Assembly: GCA_026391435.1 (NCBI GenBank)
Contig: JAPLEJ010000008.1
Coordinates: 1 to 64,000 of the forward strand
DNA length: 64,000 nucleotides
From: Bacteroidota bacterium
GTDB lineage: Bacteria > Bacteroidota > Bacteroidia > Chitinophagales > Chitinophagaceae
Reading direction: 5' to 3'
A program made the translations under genes and the position numbers. The notes beneath the pieces were generated by a model, which ran no database searches, was not told where the DNA came from, and worked only from the letters and a program-made list of their open reading frames with translations. This document shows, in pieces, positions 1 through 9,519 of this stretch (position 1 is the stretch's first letter; each line of letters starts with the position of its first letter).

Positions 1-330
1 GATGGGAAATTAATGGAGATTATCCATTTGCCTGGTGCAGGTGTTTGTAGACCAGTGATTAAAGGAGATTATTTATATGCTGCTGTTTTACGCTCTCCTA
101 TGTCAGTTGAAAAAAGTGGATTTGTAACCATTCTTAATAAGGAAAATAAAGTGGTGTCCAACATTGGCGGTACAGAACCTGTTTATGAAAACAATGTGTT
201 AAAGCCAATGGCTCAAGCCGAGAAAATATTTGAACACCCACACGATGTTTGCGTGGATGATGAAGGAAATATTTATGTTGCACAATGGGCTTCAGGAAAA
301 GTATATCCTTATAAATTAACCCGTGCTTAA
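1..330 (+). CDS. C-terminal fragment of an NHL/6-bladed beta-propeller protein (5' end outside the window)
   Basis: The reading frame is already open at base 1, so this is the last 109 codons of a longer gene. The visible part has a HPHDVCVDDEGNIYVAQW segment, which is the typical NHL-repeat strand pattern (position, D, G, N, IYVA). NHL propellers are secreted or periplasmic scaffolds or lyase-like proteins. The gene runs in the same direction as the DUF1549/DUF1553 gene 47 bases downstream, and such propellers often accompany these modules in Planctomycetes. The first in-frame ATG at base 13 is probably internal. Function beyond the fold cannot be inferred. Confidence 0.7.
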   Translation, partial: DGKLMEIIHLPGAGVCRPVIKGDYLYAAVLRSPMSVEKSGFVTILNKENKVVSNIGGTEPVYENNVLKPMAQAEKIFEHPHDVCVDDEGNIYVAQWASGKVYPYKLTRA

Positions 331-377
331 ATATTAACTTGGAAATAAATTATTGAATTAATTTTTGATTGTTGTCT

Positions 378-2717
378 ATGAAAAAATACATGAGTTTTGG
401 GGCTATTGTTTTAGTTGTTATTGGACTAATATATGGCATCACTTATCTTGCCAATGGGAAAAAAGGCAATCGTTCCAAAGCAGTTTCTTATAACAGAGAC
501 ATTCGTCCCATATTATCAGATAAATGTTTTGCTTGTCATGGTCCTGATGTAAACAAAGTAAAAGCAGGTTTAAGATTGGATATTCCTTCAAGGGCTTTTG
601 CTGAACTAGAAAAAAACAAAGGACATTACGCTATTGTACCTGGTTTTCCTGAAAAGAGTGAACTCATCACCAGAATTGAATCTATAGATCCTAAAATAAT
701 GATGCCGCTTCCAGAAAGCCACCTTACTAGATTATCAAAGGATGAAATTGCATTATTTAAAAGATGGATTCAGGAAGGAGCAAAATATGAAAAGCATTGG
801 GCTTTTGTAGCGCCTAAAAAAGCACCTTTACCAGAAGTGGATCATACCAAATGGGTACGCAATGAAATAGATCATTTCATTTTGGAAAAAATGGAAGACA
901 AAGGATTTAGTCCAAATGATGAGGCTTCACGTGATGCATTAATAAAAAGAGCTTACGCCGATGTGACTGGATTACCTCCTAGTTATGAAGCATTAAATGA
1001 ATGGAGAAAATCGACCGATGAAAATTGGTATACAAAATTGCTTGATCAATTATTACAAAAGCCAGCTTACGGTGAAAAGATGGGAATTTTGTGGTTAGAC
1101 TTAGCAAGGTATTCCGATTCTTATGGTTTTCAGGATGATAATATTCGCTCCCAATGGCCTTGGAGAGATTGGGTGATTAATTCATTTAATAAGAATATGC
1201 CTTACAATGAATTTTTAACCAATCAAATTGCAGGCGACTTAATGCCTAATGCAACAAAAGCAAATATTTTAGCAACTGCCTTTTTTAGAAATCATAAATA
1301 CACCGAAGAAGGTGGTATCATTGAAGAAGAATATCGCGTATCCTACAATATCGACAAAACGAGAACTTATGGTAAAGCGATTCTTGGTGTAACCATTGAG
1401 TGCGCTCAATGCCATGATCATAAATACGATCCATTTTCAAATAAAGATTATTATCAACTTTACGCGTTTTTTAATGAGAGTAAGGAAAAAGGGTTTGAAG
1501 GAGATGTAGGTCAATCTACGATGGCAAAAAATCCTAAATTATTTATTAGTAAAGAAGAGCGAAATAATTTATTGACTTTTGTGAATGGAGTAGATACAGG
1601 TATGATTGAAGTATCGGTGATGGGAGATTGGAAACAAGGAGATACGGTGAAACCAAGACCTACTTATATTTTAAGCCGTGGAAGTTATGATGCACCTACC
1701 AATATTCTAGTAAAGCCTACCGGGTTGGAATCCATCATGCCTTATGATACTTTACAATATCCAGCAAATCGTTTGGGCTTAGCACAATGGACCACCAATA
1801 AAAAAAATCCATTAACTGCACGTGTGTTTGTCAACTTTATTTGGCAGGATATTTTTGGTAGAGGTCTTGTTAAAACATCAGGCGACTTTGGATTACAAGG
1901 TGAGCTTCCTTCACACCCAGAATTATTAGATTGGTTGGCTGTTGATTTTATGGAGCACCAATGGGATATAAAATATTTAGTCAAAAAAATATTAAGTAGT
2001 AATACCTACAAACAATCTAATATTATTAGCACAAAGCAACACGAACAAGATCCTGATAATTTATATTACTCAAGATCGCCTCGCATTCGTTTTAAAGCAG
2101 AAATAGTACGTGATTTAATTTTAAGTACAAGTGGTTTATTAAATACCACCATTGGTGGACCAAGTGTAAAACCCTATCAACCTAAGGGTGTATGGGAAAC
2201 TTCAACATCAGGTCGTGGTGTGTTAGCAACCTATAAACAAGATCATGGTAAAGATATTTATCGTCGAGGCTTATATACATTTATTAAATTGACTGCCCCG
2301 CCACCAAGTATGATGATTTTTGATGCAAGTAACAGAGATCAATGCGAAGCAAAACGATCAAGCACTAATACTCCATTACAAGCATTGACCATGCTTAATG
2401 ATCCAACTATTTTAGAAGCTTCAAGGGTGTTGGCCGAAAATATTTCATTAAATAAAAAATCATTGGAGGAAAAAGTAGAGCAAGCGTTTGAATCGATTGT
2501 AATACGAAAACCTTCCAAATTTGAGCGTCAAAAATTAATAGACTACTGTGAAAAGCAAGTTGCTTTTTTTAATACAAACCCATCTGTTGTAAAAGCAACT
2601 TTAGCTGTAGGCGAATTTGAACATCCGAAGCAAAACTATAATTCATCTGAAGCCGCGGCTTTAATGAAGACTATATTAATCATGTATAATTTAGAAGAAA
2701 CCATAACAAAATCATAA
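378..2717 (+). CDS. Module 1 PSCyt1-DUF1549-DUF1553 haem protein
   Basis: This 779-residue protein begins with a membrane anchor or signal (about residues 7-25), followed by a planctomycete-type cytochrome domain with C50-F-A-C53-H54. The DUF1549 domain follows and carries a second haem motif, C342-A-Q-C345-H346, and then DUF1553 fills the C-terminal half (NPLTARVFVNFIW and the NTPLQALTMLNDP signature). The join between the two large domains is short here, without the inserted binding domain of the paralogues at 12661 and 62024. I chose ATG 378 over in-frame TTG 369 because MKK followed by a hydrophobic stretch is a normal export signal. The DUF1501 partner starts 6 bases after the stop. The family has no firmly assigned reaction; extracytoplasmic oxidation of a sugar or polymer is inference. 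Confidence 0.9.
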   Translation: MKKYMSFGAIVLVVIGLIYGITYLANGKKGNRSKAVSYNRDIRPILSDKCFACHGPDVNKVKAGLRLDIPSRAFAELEKNKGHYAIVPGFPEKSELITRIESIDPKIMMPLPESHLTRLSKDEIALFKRWIQEGAKYEKHWAFVAPKKAPLPEVDHTKWVRNEIDHFILEKMEDKGFSPNDEASRDALIKRAYADVTGLPPSYEALNEWRKSTDENWYTKLLDQLLQKPAYGEKMGILWLDLARYSDSYGFQDDNIRSQWPWRDWVINSFNKNMPYNEFLTNQIAGDLMPNATKANILATAFFRNHKYTEEGGIIEEEYRVSYNIDKTRTYGKAILGVTIECAQCHDHKYDPFSNKDYYQLYAFFNESKEKGFEGDVGQSTMAKNPKLFISKEERNNLLTFVNGVDTGMIEVSVMGDWKQGDTVKPRPTYILSRGSYDAPTNILVKPTGLESIMPYDTLQYPANRLGLAQWTTNKKNPLTARVFVNFIWQDIFGRGLVKTSGDFGLQGELPSHPELLDWLAVDFMEHQWDIKYLVKKILSSNTYKQSNIISTKQHEQDPDNLYYSRSPRIRFKAEIVRDLILSTSGLLNTTIGGPSVKPYQPKGVWETSTSGRGVLATYKQDHGKDIYRRGLYTFIKLTAPPPSMMIFDASNRDQCEAKRSSTNTPLQALTMLNDPTILEASRVLAENISLNKKSLEEKVEQAFESIVIRKPSKFERQKLIDYCEKQVAFFNTNPSVVKATLAVGEFEHPKQNYNSSEAAALMKTILIMYNLEETITKS

Positions 2718-2723
2718 ATATTT

Positions 2724-4169
2724 ATGAACGAATTTTTAGAACATGGCTTGAACCAAAACAGGCGTAAATTTTTATCTAAACTAAGTTTAGGTATCGGTGG
2801 CCTTGCCTTGGGTTCCTTAGTGGCCCCTGGATTATTTAATGCAGCAAACGAGGACGATCTTTTTGCAAATGTGTTACCTCATTTTGCCCCTAAGGCAAAA
2901 CGTATTATATACTTGTTTCAAAACGGAGCCCCTTCGCAATTGGACTTGTTTGATTACAAGCCATTGTTACAAAAAATGCACGGGTCCGAGTTGCCAGCAA
3001 GTATTCGTATGGGTCAACGCTTAACAGGCATGACAGCCAATCAAGCAAAATTTCCATTAGCAGGGACTAAGTTTAATTTTTCTCAACATGGAAGCAGTGG
3101 TGCTTGGTTTAGTGAAACACTTCCGCACTTGGCGACCATGGCCGATGATATGTGTATTGTAAAAACAATTTATACCGAAGCCATTAACCACGATCCGGCA
3201 CTTACCTTTTTTCAAACAGGTTCGCAAGTAGGTAATCGACCAAGTATGGGTTCTTGGATAAGTTATGGTCTAGGAAGTGAAAATAAAAACCTGCCTGCTT
3301 TTTGTGTTTTGTTAAGTAAAGGAAAAGGAAATGGACAAGGGGTATATTCAAAATTATGGAACAATGGCTTTTTAGATTCTATTCACCAAGGGGTACAATT
3401 TAGTAGTGGAGAAGAGCCTGTAAAATATTTAACAGATCCAGAATTTATTAAGCGTGGCGATAAGCGAGCGATATTAGATGAAATCGCCGCTTTAAACCAA
3501 GAGTCATATAAAGAAATTGGTGATCCGGAAATTGTGACCAAAATTCAGCAATATGAATTATCCTATCGCATGCAAATGGCCGTTCCAGAAATTACTTCTT
3601 TACAAAATGAGCCAGAGTCTATTGTTAAAATGTACGGACCAGAGTGTTTAGTGCCTGGCACTTATGCGGCCAATTGCTTATTGGCAAGGAAGTTGTCCGA
3701 AAACGGAGTACGATTTGTACAATTATACCATCAAGGTTGGGATACACACGGAAATTTACCTTCAGAATTAGAAGGACAATGTAAAGATGTAGATCAATCC
3801 TCTGCGGCATTAATTAAAGATTTAAAACAAAGAGGTTTGTTAGATGAAACTTTAGTGATATGGGGCGGTGAATTTGGAAGAACCAATTATTGTCAAGGTG
3901 CATTAACAAAAGATAACTACGGAAGAGATCATCATCCAAAATGCTTTACCATTTGGATGGCGGGTGGTGGTGTAAAACCAGGTGTACATGGCGAAACAGA
4001 TGATTTCGGTTATAATATTAATTCATTACCTGTGCATGTGCATGACTTTCATGCAACCGTCATGCACTTGATGGGTATTCGTCATGAGGAATTTACTTAT
4101 AAACATTTAGGAAGGAGATATCGATTAACCGATGTATCTGGAAATGTGATAAATGATTTAATTAGTTAA
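2724..4169 (+). CDS. Module 1 DUF1501 protein, Tat-exported
   Basis: The 481-residue protein has a twin-arginine signal (R13-R14-K-F-L) followed by a Gly/Ala/Leu-rich segment, so export in folded form, perhaps with a cofactor or metal, is expected. The body matches DUF1501, a sulfatase/alkaline-phosphatase-fold family, with the conserved C-terminal block WGGEFGRT, GRDHHP, AGGGVKPG and GETDDFG. DUF1501 genes are routinely paired with DUF1549/DUF1553 genes, as here (6 bases upstream), and the DUF2231 cytochrome gene follows after 2 bases, so the three are almost certainly one transcript. The enzymatic activity of DUF1501 is not established; the His/Asp-rich block suggests metal binding. Confidence 0.9.
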   Translation: MNEFLEHGLNQNRRKFLSKLSLGIGGLALGSLVAPGLFNAANEDDLFANVLPHFAPKAKRIIYLFQNGAPSQLDLFDYKPLLQKMHGSELPASIRMGQRLTGMTANQAKFPLAGTKFNFSQHGSSGAWFSETLPHLATMADDMCIVKTIYTEAINHDPALTFFQTGSQVGNRPSMGSWISYGLGSENKNLPAFCVLLSKGKGNGQGVYSKLWNNGFLDSIHQGVQFSSGEEPVKYLTDPEFIKRGDKRAILDEIAALNQESYKEIGDPEIVTKIQQYELSYRMQMAVPEITSLQNEPESIVKMYGPECLVPGTYAANCLLARKLSENGVRFVQLYHQGWDTHGNLPSELEGQCKDVDQSSAALIKDLKQRGLLDETLVIWGGEFGRTNYCQGALTKDNYGRDHHPKCFTIWMAGGGVKPGVHGETDDFGYNINSLPVHVHDFHATVMHLMGIRHEEFTYKHLGRRYRLTDVSGNVINDLIS

Positions 4170-4171
4170 TA

Positions 4172-6331
4172 ATGAGGTTAAATAAATTGAGTGCTTATAC
4201 ACTTAACGCACTGTGGCTATTAAATCCATTTTTATTATTGATTGCCCTATTTAATGAAAAATTAAAATTAGGCATCTACCTTGAGTGGTTGGGTAAAATG
4301 CATCCGTTGTTTTTACATTTTCCTATCGTCTTAGGGACCCTCATTGGTATATATTTTATAGTAGATAAAAAAAATAGTATCGATGAGAAAAACGTACATG
4401 CCATTTTGGTAGGTAACGCTTTTTTATCAAGTATGGTAGCCATTCTCGGTATTTTTTTATCTAAACAAGATAGTTATGATGAGCAATTGATTTTTTTACA
4501 CCAATGGGGCGGTGTTGCCATTGCATTCATTAGTTGGGGATTGATTTATTTACAAAAAAGTCAAATCTTTAAAAATAAATACAACTATAGAGTCCAATTC
4601 TCAATGGTGTATCTATTGGTGATTATCATTTTTACACATAAGGGGGCGCAACTTACCCATGGGGCTAATGTCATCAACTTCCCTCAAAAAGAAGTGGCTA
4701 ATGAATTACAAGCAGTCAAAGTAGTCACCGATTCAAATGCTACTTTATATGTGAAAGCAGTAGAGCCTATTTTACAACAAAAATGTGTGGGCTGTCATGG
4801 CGCTGATAAAGTGAAAGGGGAATTATTATTAAACACACCTGCTAATATTCTTAAGGGTGGAAAGGATGGTAATATACTTTCCTTTGATAAGGATAAGGAA
4901 TCAATGCTATTTGAGCGTATTCATTTAGACATCACGCATAAAAAACACATGCCTCCAGAAGGTAAAACTCAATTGACTACAGAAGAGGTAGCTATATTAA
5001 GTAGATGGATTAAGGCAGGTGGTGATTTTAAAGTTAAAATGAGAGAACTAGCTAAAACGGACAGCTTATTTTTATTCGCAAATAAGTATACACCGGTTGA
5101 TAATACTAAGGTAATTGGCAAAACTGGATTACCAGATTTAAAAGAATATAATTCAAGTTATTGTACAGTCAATTATTTATTCAATGGTAGTGATGCCATT
5201 GATGTTAATTTTTTTCAACGTAATTTTTATAGTCAAGCGGTATTGAAAAAATTAGAAAATGTAAAAGATCAAATTATTAGACTGAATATGCAAAGTATGC
5301 CTTTGACATCGGAAGATATCAATATCATAAGTCAATTTAATAATGTAGAAAATATAAACTTAAATTATACATCACTTGATCTAAAAGCAATTGAACCATT
5401 AAAACAACTAAAAAAATTAAAATATTTATCCATTTGTGGTATCAAATTTAGCGAAGCTGAATTAAATTCCTTTTTAAAAGGCGCTACCTTCTCTAAAATA
5501 AATGTATGGTCCAATGTGAATAATCAAGCACAATTAGAAAAATTAGCTGCCCAGTATCCTAAGATTAAATTTACAATTGGAGATAATTTAGAAAATGAAT
5601 TATTTAAAATTAATGTACCTACTATTGATCAAGACTCTTCGATCATCACTCGTTTTTTAGATGTTAAAATAAAACATTTATTAAACGGAGTCACTATACG
5701 CTATACAACGGATGGCGCCGATCCAGATAGCGCCACTAGTCCTGTTTATAAAAACACATTACGCTTAACTAGAAACACTAATTTAAAAGTAAAAGTATTT
5801 AAGCCAGGTTGGCTCAGTAGCGATATTGTTCAGCGTAATTTTTATAAGTCCGAGATTCATCCTGATTCTATTTACCTAGTATCTTCTCCGGATAAAAAAT
5901 ACCTTGGAGATGGTGCTAAAACATTGGTAGATCTTGAATTAGGCGGCTCTAATTTCACTAATAAAAAATGGTTGGGTTATAAGGACACTACTATGAAATT
6001 TATAGTTGATTTTAAACAACCTCAACTATTACATCAAGCATTTTTAAATAGTTTAATAGATGTAGGCGGTTATGTATTCCCGATTGTTTCTATCGCAGTG
6101 GAAGGAAGTGATGATGGTGTAAAATATAAAAAAATAAGTGAAACTAAATTCCCTACCATTACTCAAAAAGATGTGATGAGGGATATCAAAACATTTACTT
6201 ATATATTTCCTAATAATACCACATATAAGCATTATCGATTTACAGTTCTGAATTTAAAAAAATTACCTGTATGGCATCCTGGAAAGGGAACGCCTGCTTG
6301 GATTTTTATTGATGAACTATTTTTAAATTAA
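4172..6331 (+). CDS. Module 1 DUF2231-cytochrome c-Fn3_assoc membrane fusion protein
   Basis: The 719-residue protein is a multidomain fusion. Residues about 13-160 hold several membrane helices with histidines shared with its paralogues (HPLFLHFPI, HQWGG, THKGAQLTHG), matching DUF2231. A c-type haem domain follows (C205-V-G-C208-H209, likely distal Met in KKHMPPEG near residue 260). A degenerate leucine-rich region spans about 360-450. A chitobiase-C-terminal/Fn3_assoc type beta domain (IRYTTDGADPDSATSPVY) is near 510-560, and a C-terminal beta region resembles discoidin folds. The paralogues at 16940 and 60624 end after the leucine-rich repeats, so the last two domains are specific to this module. 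The likely role is a membrane electron acceptor with a glycan-binding outer part (inference). It ends just before a bidirectional terminator. Confidence 0.85.
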   Translation: MRLNKLSAYTLNALWLLNPFLLLIALFNEKLKLGIYLEWLGKMHPLFLHFPIVLGTLIGIYFIVDKKNSIDEKNVHAILVGNAFLSSMVAILGIFLSKQDSYDEQLIFLHQWGGVAIAFISWGLIYLQKSQIFKNKYNYRVQFSMVYLLVIIIFTHKGAQLTHGANVINFPQKEVANELQAVKVVTDSNATLYVKAVEPILQQKCVGCHGADKVKGELLLNTPANILKGGKDGNILSFDKDKESMLFERIHLDITHKKHMPPEGKTQLTTEEVAILSRWIKAGGDFKVKMRELAKTDSLFLFANKYTPVDNTKVIGKTGLPDLKEYNSSYCTVNYLFNGSDAIDVNFFQRNFYSQAVLKKLENVKDQIIRLNMQSMPLTSEDINIISQFNNVENINLNYTSLDLKAIEPLKQLKKLKYLSICGIKFSEAELNSFLKGATFSKINVWSNVNNQAQLEKLAAQYPKIKFTIGDNLENELFKINVPTIDQDSSIITRFLDVKIKHLLNGVTIRYTTDGADPDSATSPVYKNTLRLTRNTNLKVKVFKPGWLSSDIVQRNFYKSEIHPDSIYLVSSPDKKYLGDGAKTLVDLELGGSNFTNKKWLGYKDTTMKFIVDFKQPQLLHQAFLNSLIDVGGYVFPIVSIAVEGSDDGVKYKKISETKFPTITQKDVMRDIKTFTYIFPNNTTYKHYRFTVLNLKKLPVWHPGKGTPAWIFIDELFLN

Positions 6332-6346
6332 AGATCATCTATTTAT

Positions 6347-6383
6347 AAAAAAAAGCGTCCCAATTTTCGGGACGCTTTTTTTT
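6347..6383. terminator. Bidirectional rho-independent terminator
   Basis: A perfect 7-bp GC-rich stem (6355-6361 with 6369-6375) around a 7-nt loop is flanked by eight A on the left and eight T on the right. It can terminate both module 1 and the minus-strand glycosidase gene whose stop codon overlaps the T tract. Confidence 0.93.
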
Positions 6384-8550
6384 ATTCAATGACAAACCAG
6401 TTATAAGTATCAGGCGGAATGGTAAAAGTAAAATTGACAGTATAGTCTCTATTTAAAGAGTATTGAGTAACAACACCTTTAGAATCGGTAATTTTTGCTT
6501 TATTAGAAAGCCCTGTATAATATAATGGAAGTTGAATGGTTTTAGTCATGACCTCATGCGTAGGATTAAACAACATCATGAATCCTTTTTGTGAGGTTGC
6601 AGGATTCACATGCATCCAACCATCCCAATCGCGACCATCAGCACGACGCAATTGAATCATATCTGCATTTAATATAGATCTGTATTTTTTATACCATTGT
6701 ATGGTTTTTGATACTAATGCTTTGGTGGTTTCAGTATCATACAATCGAGGGCCTCTATAACAAGCTTGTACTCCAGCACCATAGTACTGCATCATCAGTT
6801 GTTCATAATCATTTAAATGTTCGCTGAGTGGCTCAAGCACTGCATCTTCGGTGCCTCCTTGGTATTTTGTCAATGGAACAAAACCCCAGGCCATTGAAGG
6901 AATTTTTTCCAAAGTACCATCATGGATATTTTGGCGATTCAATAATTTTTGTTGTTCTCTAGACAAAGAAAAATTGACCTCGCGATATCCTAATGCAATT
7001 TTATTAGTGCCGTCTAAAAAATACCAATCCGGTGCGTTAATGTAAACACCACTTTCATTGAGCCAATGGTATAATTCTTTTTGAATTTCCATTTGTCTCC
7101 ATTGAGAATCATCATAGCCTTTATGGCCTGGGTGTGTAGTAGAAGCACAAACATCGCCTGGATAGGGTCCATCATTCTCCCAAATATCAAAGCCAGTGGA
7201 TTTAAAAAAGTATTTTATTTTATCTCGATATGCTAATCCCCATTTACTTCCAAAACAAGGAGCGTTACCAAAAAATGCACCACCTGGCTTACCTGTTTTA
7301 ATATCTACTACATCATCCTCATCGCTAATGCGTCGACTACTAAATAAAGAGTATCCACCTAACAAAATATGATGTTGGTGTGCGTAATCGGTTAACGCTT
7401 TCCATTTTTTAATATTAGAAGCCGAGCTGTCTTCCATTTCTAAATGACTACCAAAACTTAAAATCACTGCTTCATATCCAGTGGCAACACATTGGTCAAT
7501 CGCGTTTTTAACTTCCTGGTCATTCCTGCTCACTAAATGCATAAAAATGGGATTTTGCGTGGTCCAAGGAGCAATAGTACGGTACATCTTTTTTAACATG
7601 AGTCCTCGTCTTTGCCTATCATAACTATCCATTAATAATTCATTCGTGCGAACGGATTTGAAATTTTCATTTGGCGCTAAATCAATACCAGGAGCCTTTT
7701 CCGGGTATATCTCTAATAAACAAGGTGTTTCATAATTATAATTTACCTGAGAAGTATAAGCAAGATCGGTTTTCCAATGAGTGGTTTGATCACTAATATC
7801 ATAGCGCATGGCGTTGTTAAAAGCATAATTTGTTTCAACATAGATTCCATGTTGTTTTTTCATTTCCTCTGGCTTTCCTACTACGGCACTTTCCTCTTCT
7901 ACCAGCCCAAGTACTTCATTCACCACTCTATTTATTTTGATGGATTTATTGGATGCATTATCAATAGATATCCATTTCGTAATTAAAGGAATGCCATCAT
8001 ATAATTCATAATGCACTTTAATAATAATATTTTTAAGTGCGGCTAAAGGAGATACGAATTCAAATACAATACTTGCACCAGTAGGTTGTTGACCATTAGT
8101 GAGCCAGGTAGTGGGCTTCCAATGTATAAAGGGTTCGATAGTAGAAATACTATGGCGAACATATACAAAATCAGAATCGTTTTTTTGAAGCCCTTTGATG
8201 CTCGCTAATTTTAAGTACGCTTTTTCTCTTTGTCCAGATAAGCCACCCACTTTGTAACTCACTTGATCCAAAATTACTTTGGCTTCTGGTTCAATACTAC
8301 GAATAAGCTGTTGCCCATTACTTAAATTAGTATAATCAAAGCAAGCCACATTAGGTGAAATGATAAAAACCCTTTTTACAAGTCCATTATTCATTACAAT
8401 ATTTTGACCCTCGACGGTAATTTTTGCTTTCTGAGCAATGGGGCTTATCAACCAATCTGCAATGGGTGACTTGCTGACTACTCCCTTAGTTGATTGTGCA
8501 TGAGCATAAGTAGATAAAAGAACTAAAAAATATACAATTGTTTTTTTCAT
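6382..8550 (-). CDS. Secreted glycoside hydrolase, clan-D (GH27/GH36-like)
   Basis: The 722-residue protein has a clear signal peptide (MKKTIVYFLVLL ending in AHAQ). The N-terminal third is beta-rich. The central part looks like a TIM barrel with FDIWENDGPYPGD near residue 457, reminiscent of the acidic strand-end motifs of alpha-galactosidase-type clan-D enzymes. The C-terminal part resembles a small beta domain, with YYTGLSNKAKI and a last strand ending in NWFVIE. I recognise the family only loosely, and substrate (galactoside, N-acetylgalactosaminide or other) is not determinable. It is the third gene of a minus-strand run after gamma-glutamyltransferase and a CBM9-like protein, 87 bases from the latter. 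Confidence 0.6.
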   Translation of the reverse strand: MKKTIVYFLVLLSTYAHAQSTKGVVSKSPIADWLISPIAQKAKITVEGQNIVMNNGLVKRVFIISPNVACFDYTNLSNGQQLIRSIEPEAKVILDQVSYKVGGLSGQREKAYLKLASIKGLQKNDSDFVYVRHSISTIEPFIHWKPTTWLTNGQQPTGASIVFEFVSPLAALKNIIIKVHYELYDGIPLITKWISIDNASNKSIKINRVVNEVLGLVEEESAVVGKPEEMKKQHGIYVETNYAFNNAMRYDISDQTTHWKTDLAYTSQVNYNYETPCLLEIYPEKAPGIDLAPNENFKSVRTNELLMDSYDRQRRGLMLKKMYRTIAPWTTQNPIFMHLVSRNDQEVKNAIDQCVATGYEAVILSFGSHLEMEDSSASNIKKWKALTDYAHQHHILLGGYSLFSSRRISDEDDVVDIKTGKPGGAFFGNAPCFGSKWGLAYRDKIKYFFKSTGFDIWENDGPYPGDVCASTTHPGHKGYDDSQWRQMEIQKELYHWLNESGVYINAPDWYFLDGTNKIALGYREVNFSLSREQQKLLNRQNIHDGTLEKIPSMAWGFVPLTKYQGGTEDAVLEPLSEHLNDYEQLMMQYYGAGVQACYRGPRLYDTETTKALVSKTIQWYKKYRSILNADMIQLRRADGRDWDGWMHVNPATSQKGFMMLFNPTHEVMTKTIQLPLYYTGLSNKAKITDSKGVVTQYSLNRDYTVNFTFTIPPDTYNWFVIE

Positions 8551-8637
8551 ACGAGGTAATTGAAAATAAAGAAGCTTTGATTTAATAATGTTAAATATAG
8601 GAACGATTTAATGGAGTCAAATAATAAATGAATAGTG

Positions 8638-9471
8638 TTAATGTATAAAATGTAAATAACCCCAGCGATTAGGAACGTGCATGTCTACCATACCTATTGG
8701 TGACCAAACCCAATTGAATTCAGGAATAGGATTGCCATTAGCCTGCTTTTTTTTAGTATAACTGATACCCTGTTTTTCCATGGTCCACTCCACTCTCGAA
8801 AAATTAATACGCCAAGGTGAAGTAGTTTGGGGTAAATAATTTCTACCTGGCTTTTTTAAACATGCATAAGGTATGGCCATTTCTACGTACCAACCTTTAT
8901 CCTTGTCTCGATTATCATTCAGGGTACCTATATAAGTGACTGCTTTTTTCATCCCAACAGTATTCCAACTCATATCCATGGGCCCGCCATGACGATAGGA
9001 CTTAAACATAAATAAATCCATCACGGTTCCAAGTGTATTGATTTCAATTTCGAAATACTGATTCTCGTCATTATTTGGATCAATGAACACTTCAAAATCA
9101 TGGTCTCTAAAAATAATATCATCCGGATTTGTAAGGGTAGCCCATAAATCCGGTTCTTTTAAATAGGCACCGATATATAAATATTGGCTATCCCACAACA
9201 TTTTAACCCTGGTGTCAAATAAAGGTTTAGGCTTTTTATCTCCTTCAATATCTACAAATAAATCGGTCCATTGGGCGAGCTTCCAAGCAGGATCAGAAAG
9301 CTTCCCATCAATTTGAATGGTCTTTGATGTATATTTTACTTCGTATGATTTGATTAATGAGGTATCCTGTTCTATCTTATTATTTAATATTGAACTTGCC
9401 TTGAGATTGGAGGTCATCAGAAAAAAAAAGATAAAAAATTGGTAAGAATAAATAAAAACTTGCTTACGCAT
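8638..9471 (-). CDS. Secreted carbohydrate-binding family 9-like (DOMON-type) protein
   Basis: Starting at ATG 9471, the product is 277 residues with a hydrophobic export signal. An in-frame ATG lies 45 bases upstream at 9516, but MRKQ followed by the hydrophobic core is the better start. The body fits the CBM9-like fold: IDGKLSDPAWKLA near the start, VKMLWDSQYLYIGAYL, HDFEVFIDPNNDENQYFEIE, then GWYVEMAIPY and WRINFSRVEW. Such single-domain proteins are common in Bacteroidota and Planctomycetes near glycosidases and are usually left as carbohydrate-binding family 9-like. It probably binds sugar chains at the cell surface or in the periplasm (inference). It lies 48 bases downstream of gamma-glutamyltransferase. 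Confidence 0.85.
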   Translation of the reverse strand: MRKQVFIYSYQFFIFFFLMTSNLKASSILNNKIEQDTSLIKSYEVKYTSKTIQIDGKLSDPAWKLAQWTDLFVDIEGDKKPKPLFDTRVKMLWDSQYLYIGAYLKEPDLWATLTNPDDIIFRDHDFEVFIDPNNDENQYFEIEINTLGTVMDLFMFKSYRHGGPMDMSWNTVGMKKAVTYIGTLNDNRDKDKGWYVEMAIPYACLKKPGRNYLPQTTSPWRINFSRVEWTMEKQGISYTKKKQANGNPIPEFNWVWSPIGMVDMHVPNRWGYLHFIH

Positions 9472-9519
9472 AGTAGATTTTTGTAGGTATATAAATATAC
9501 AAAAAAATAAATACATACT

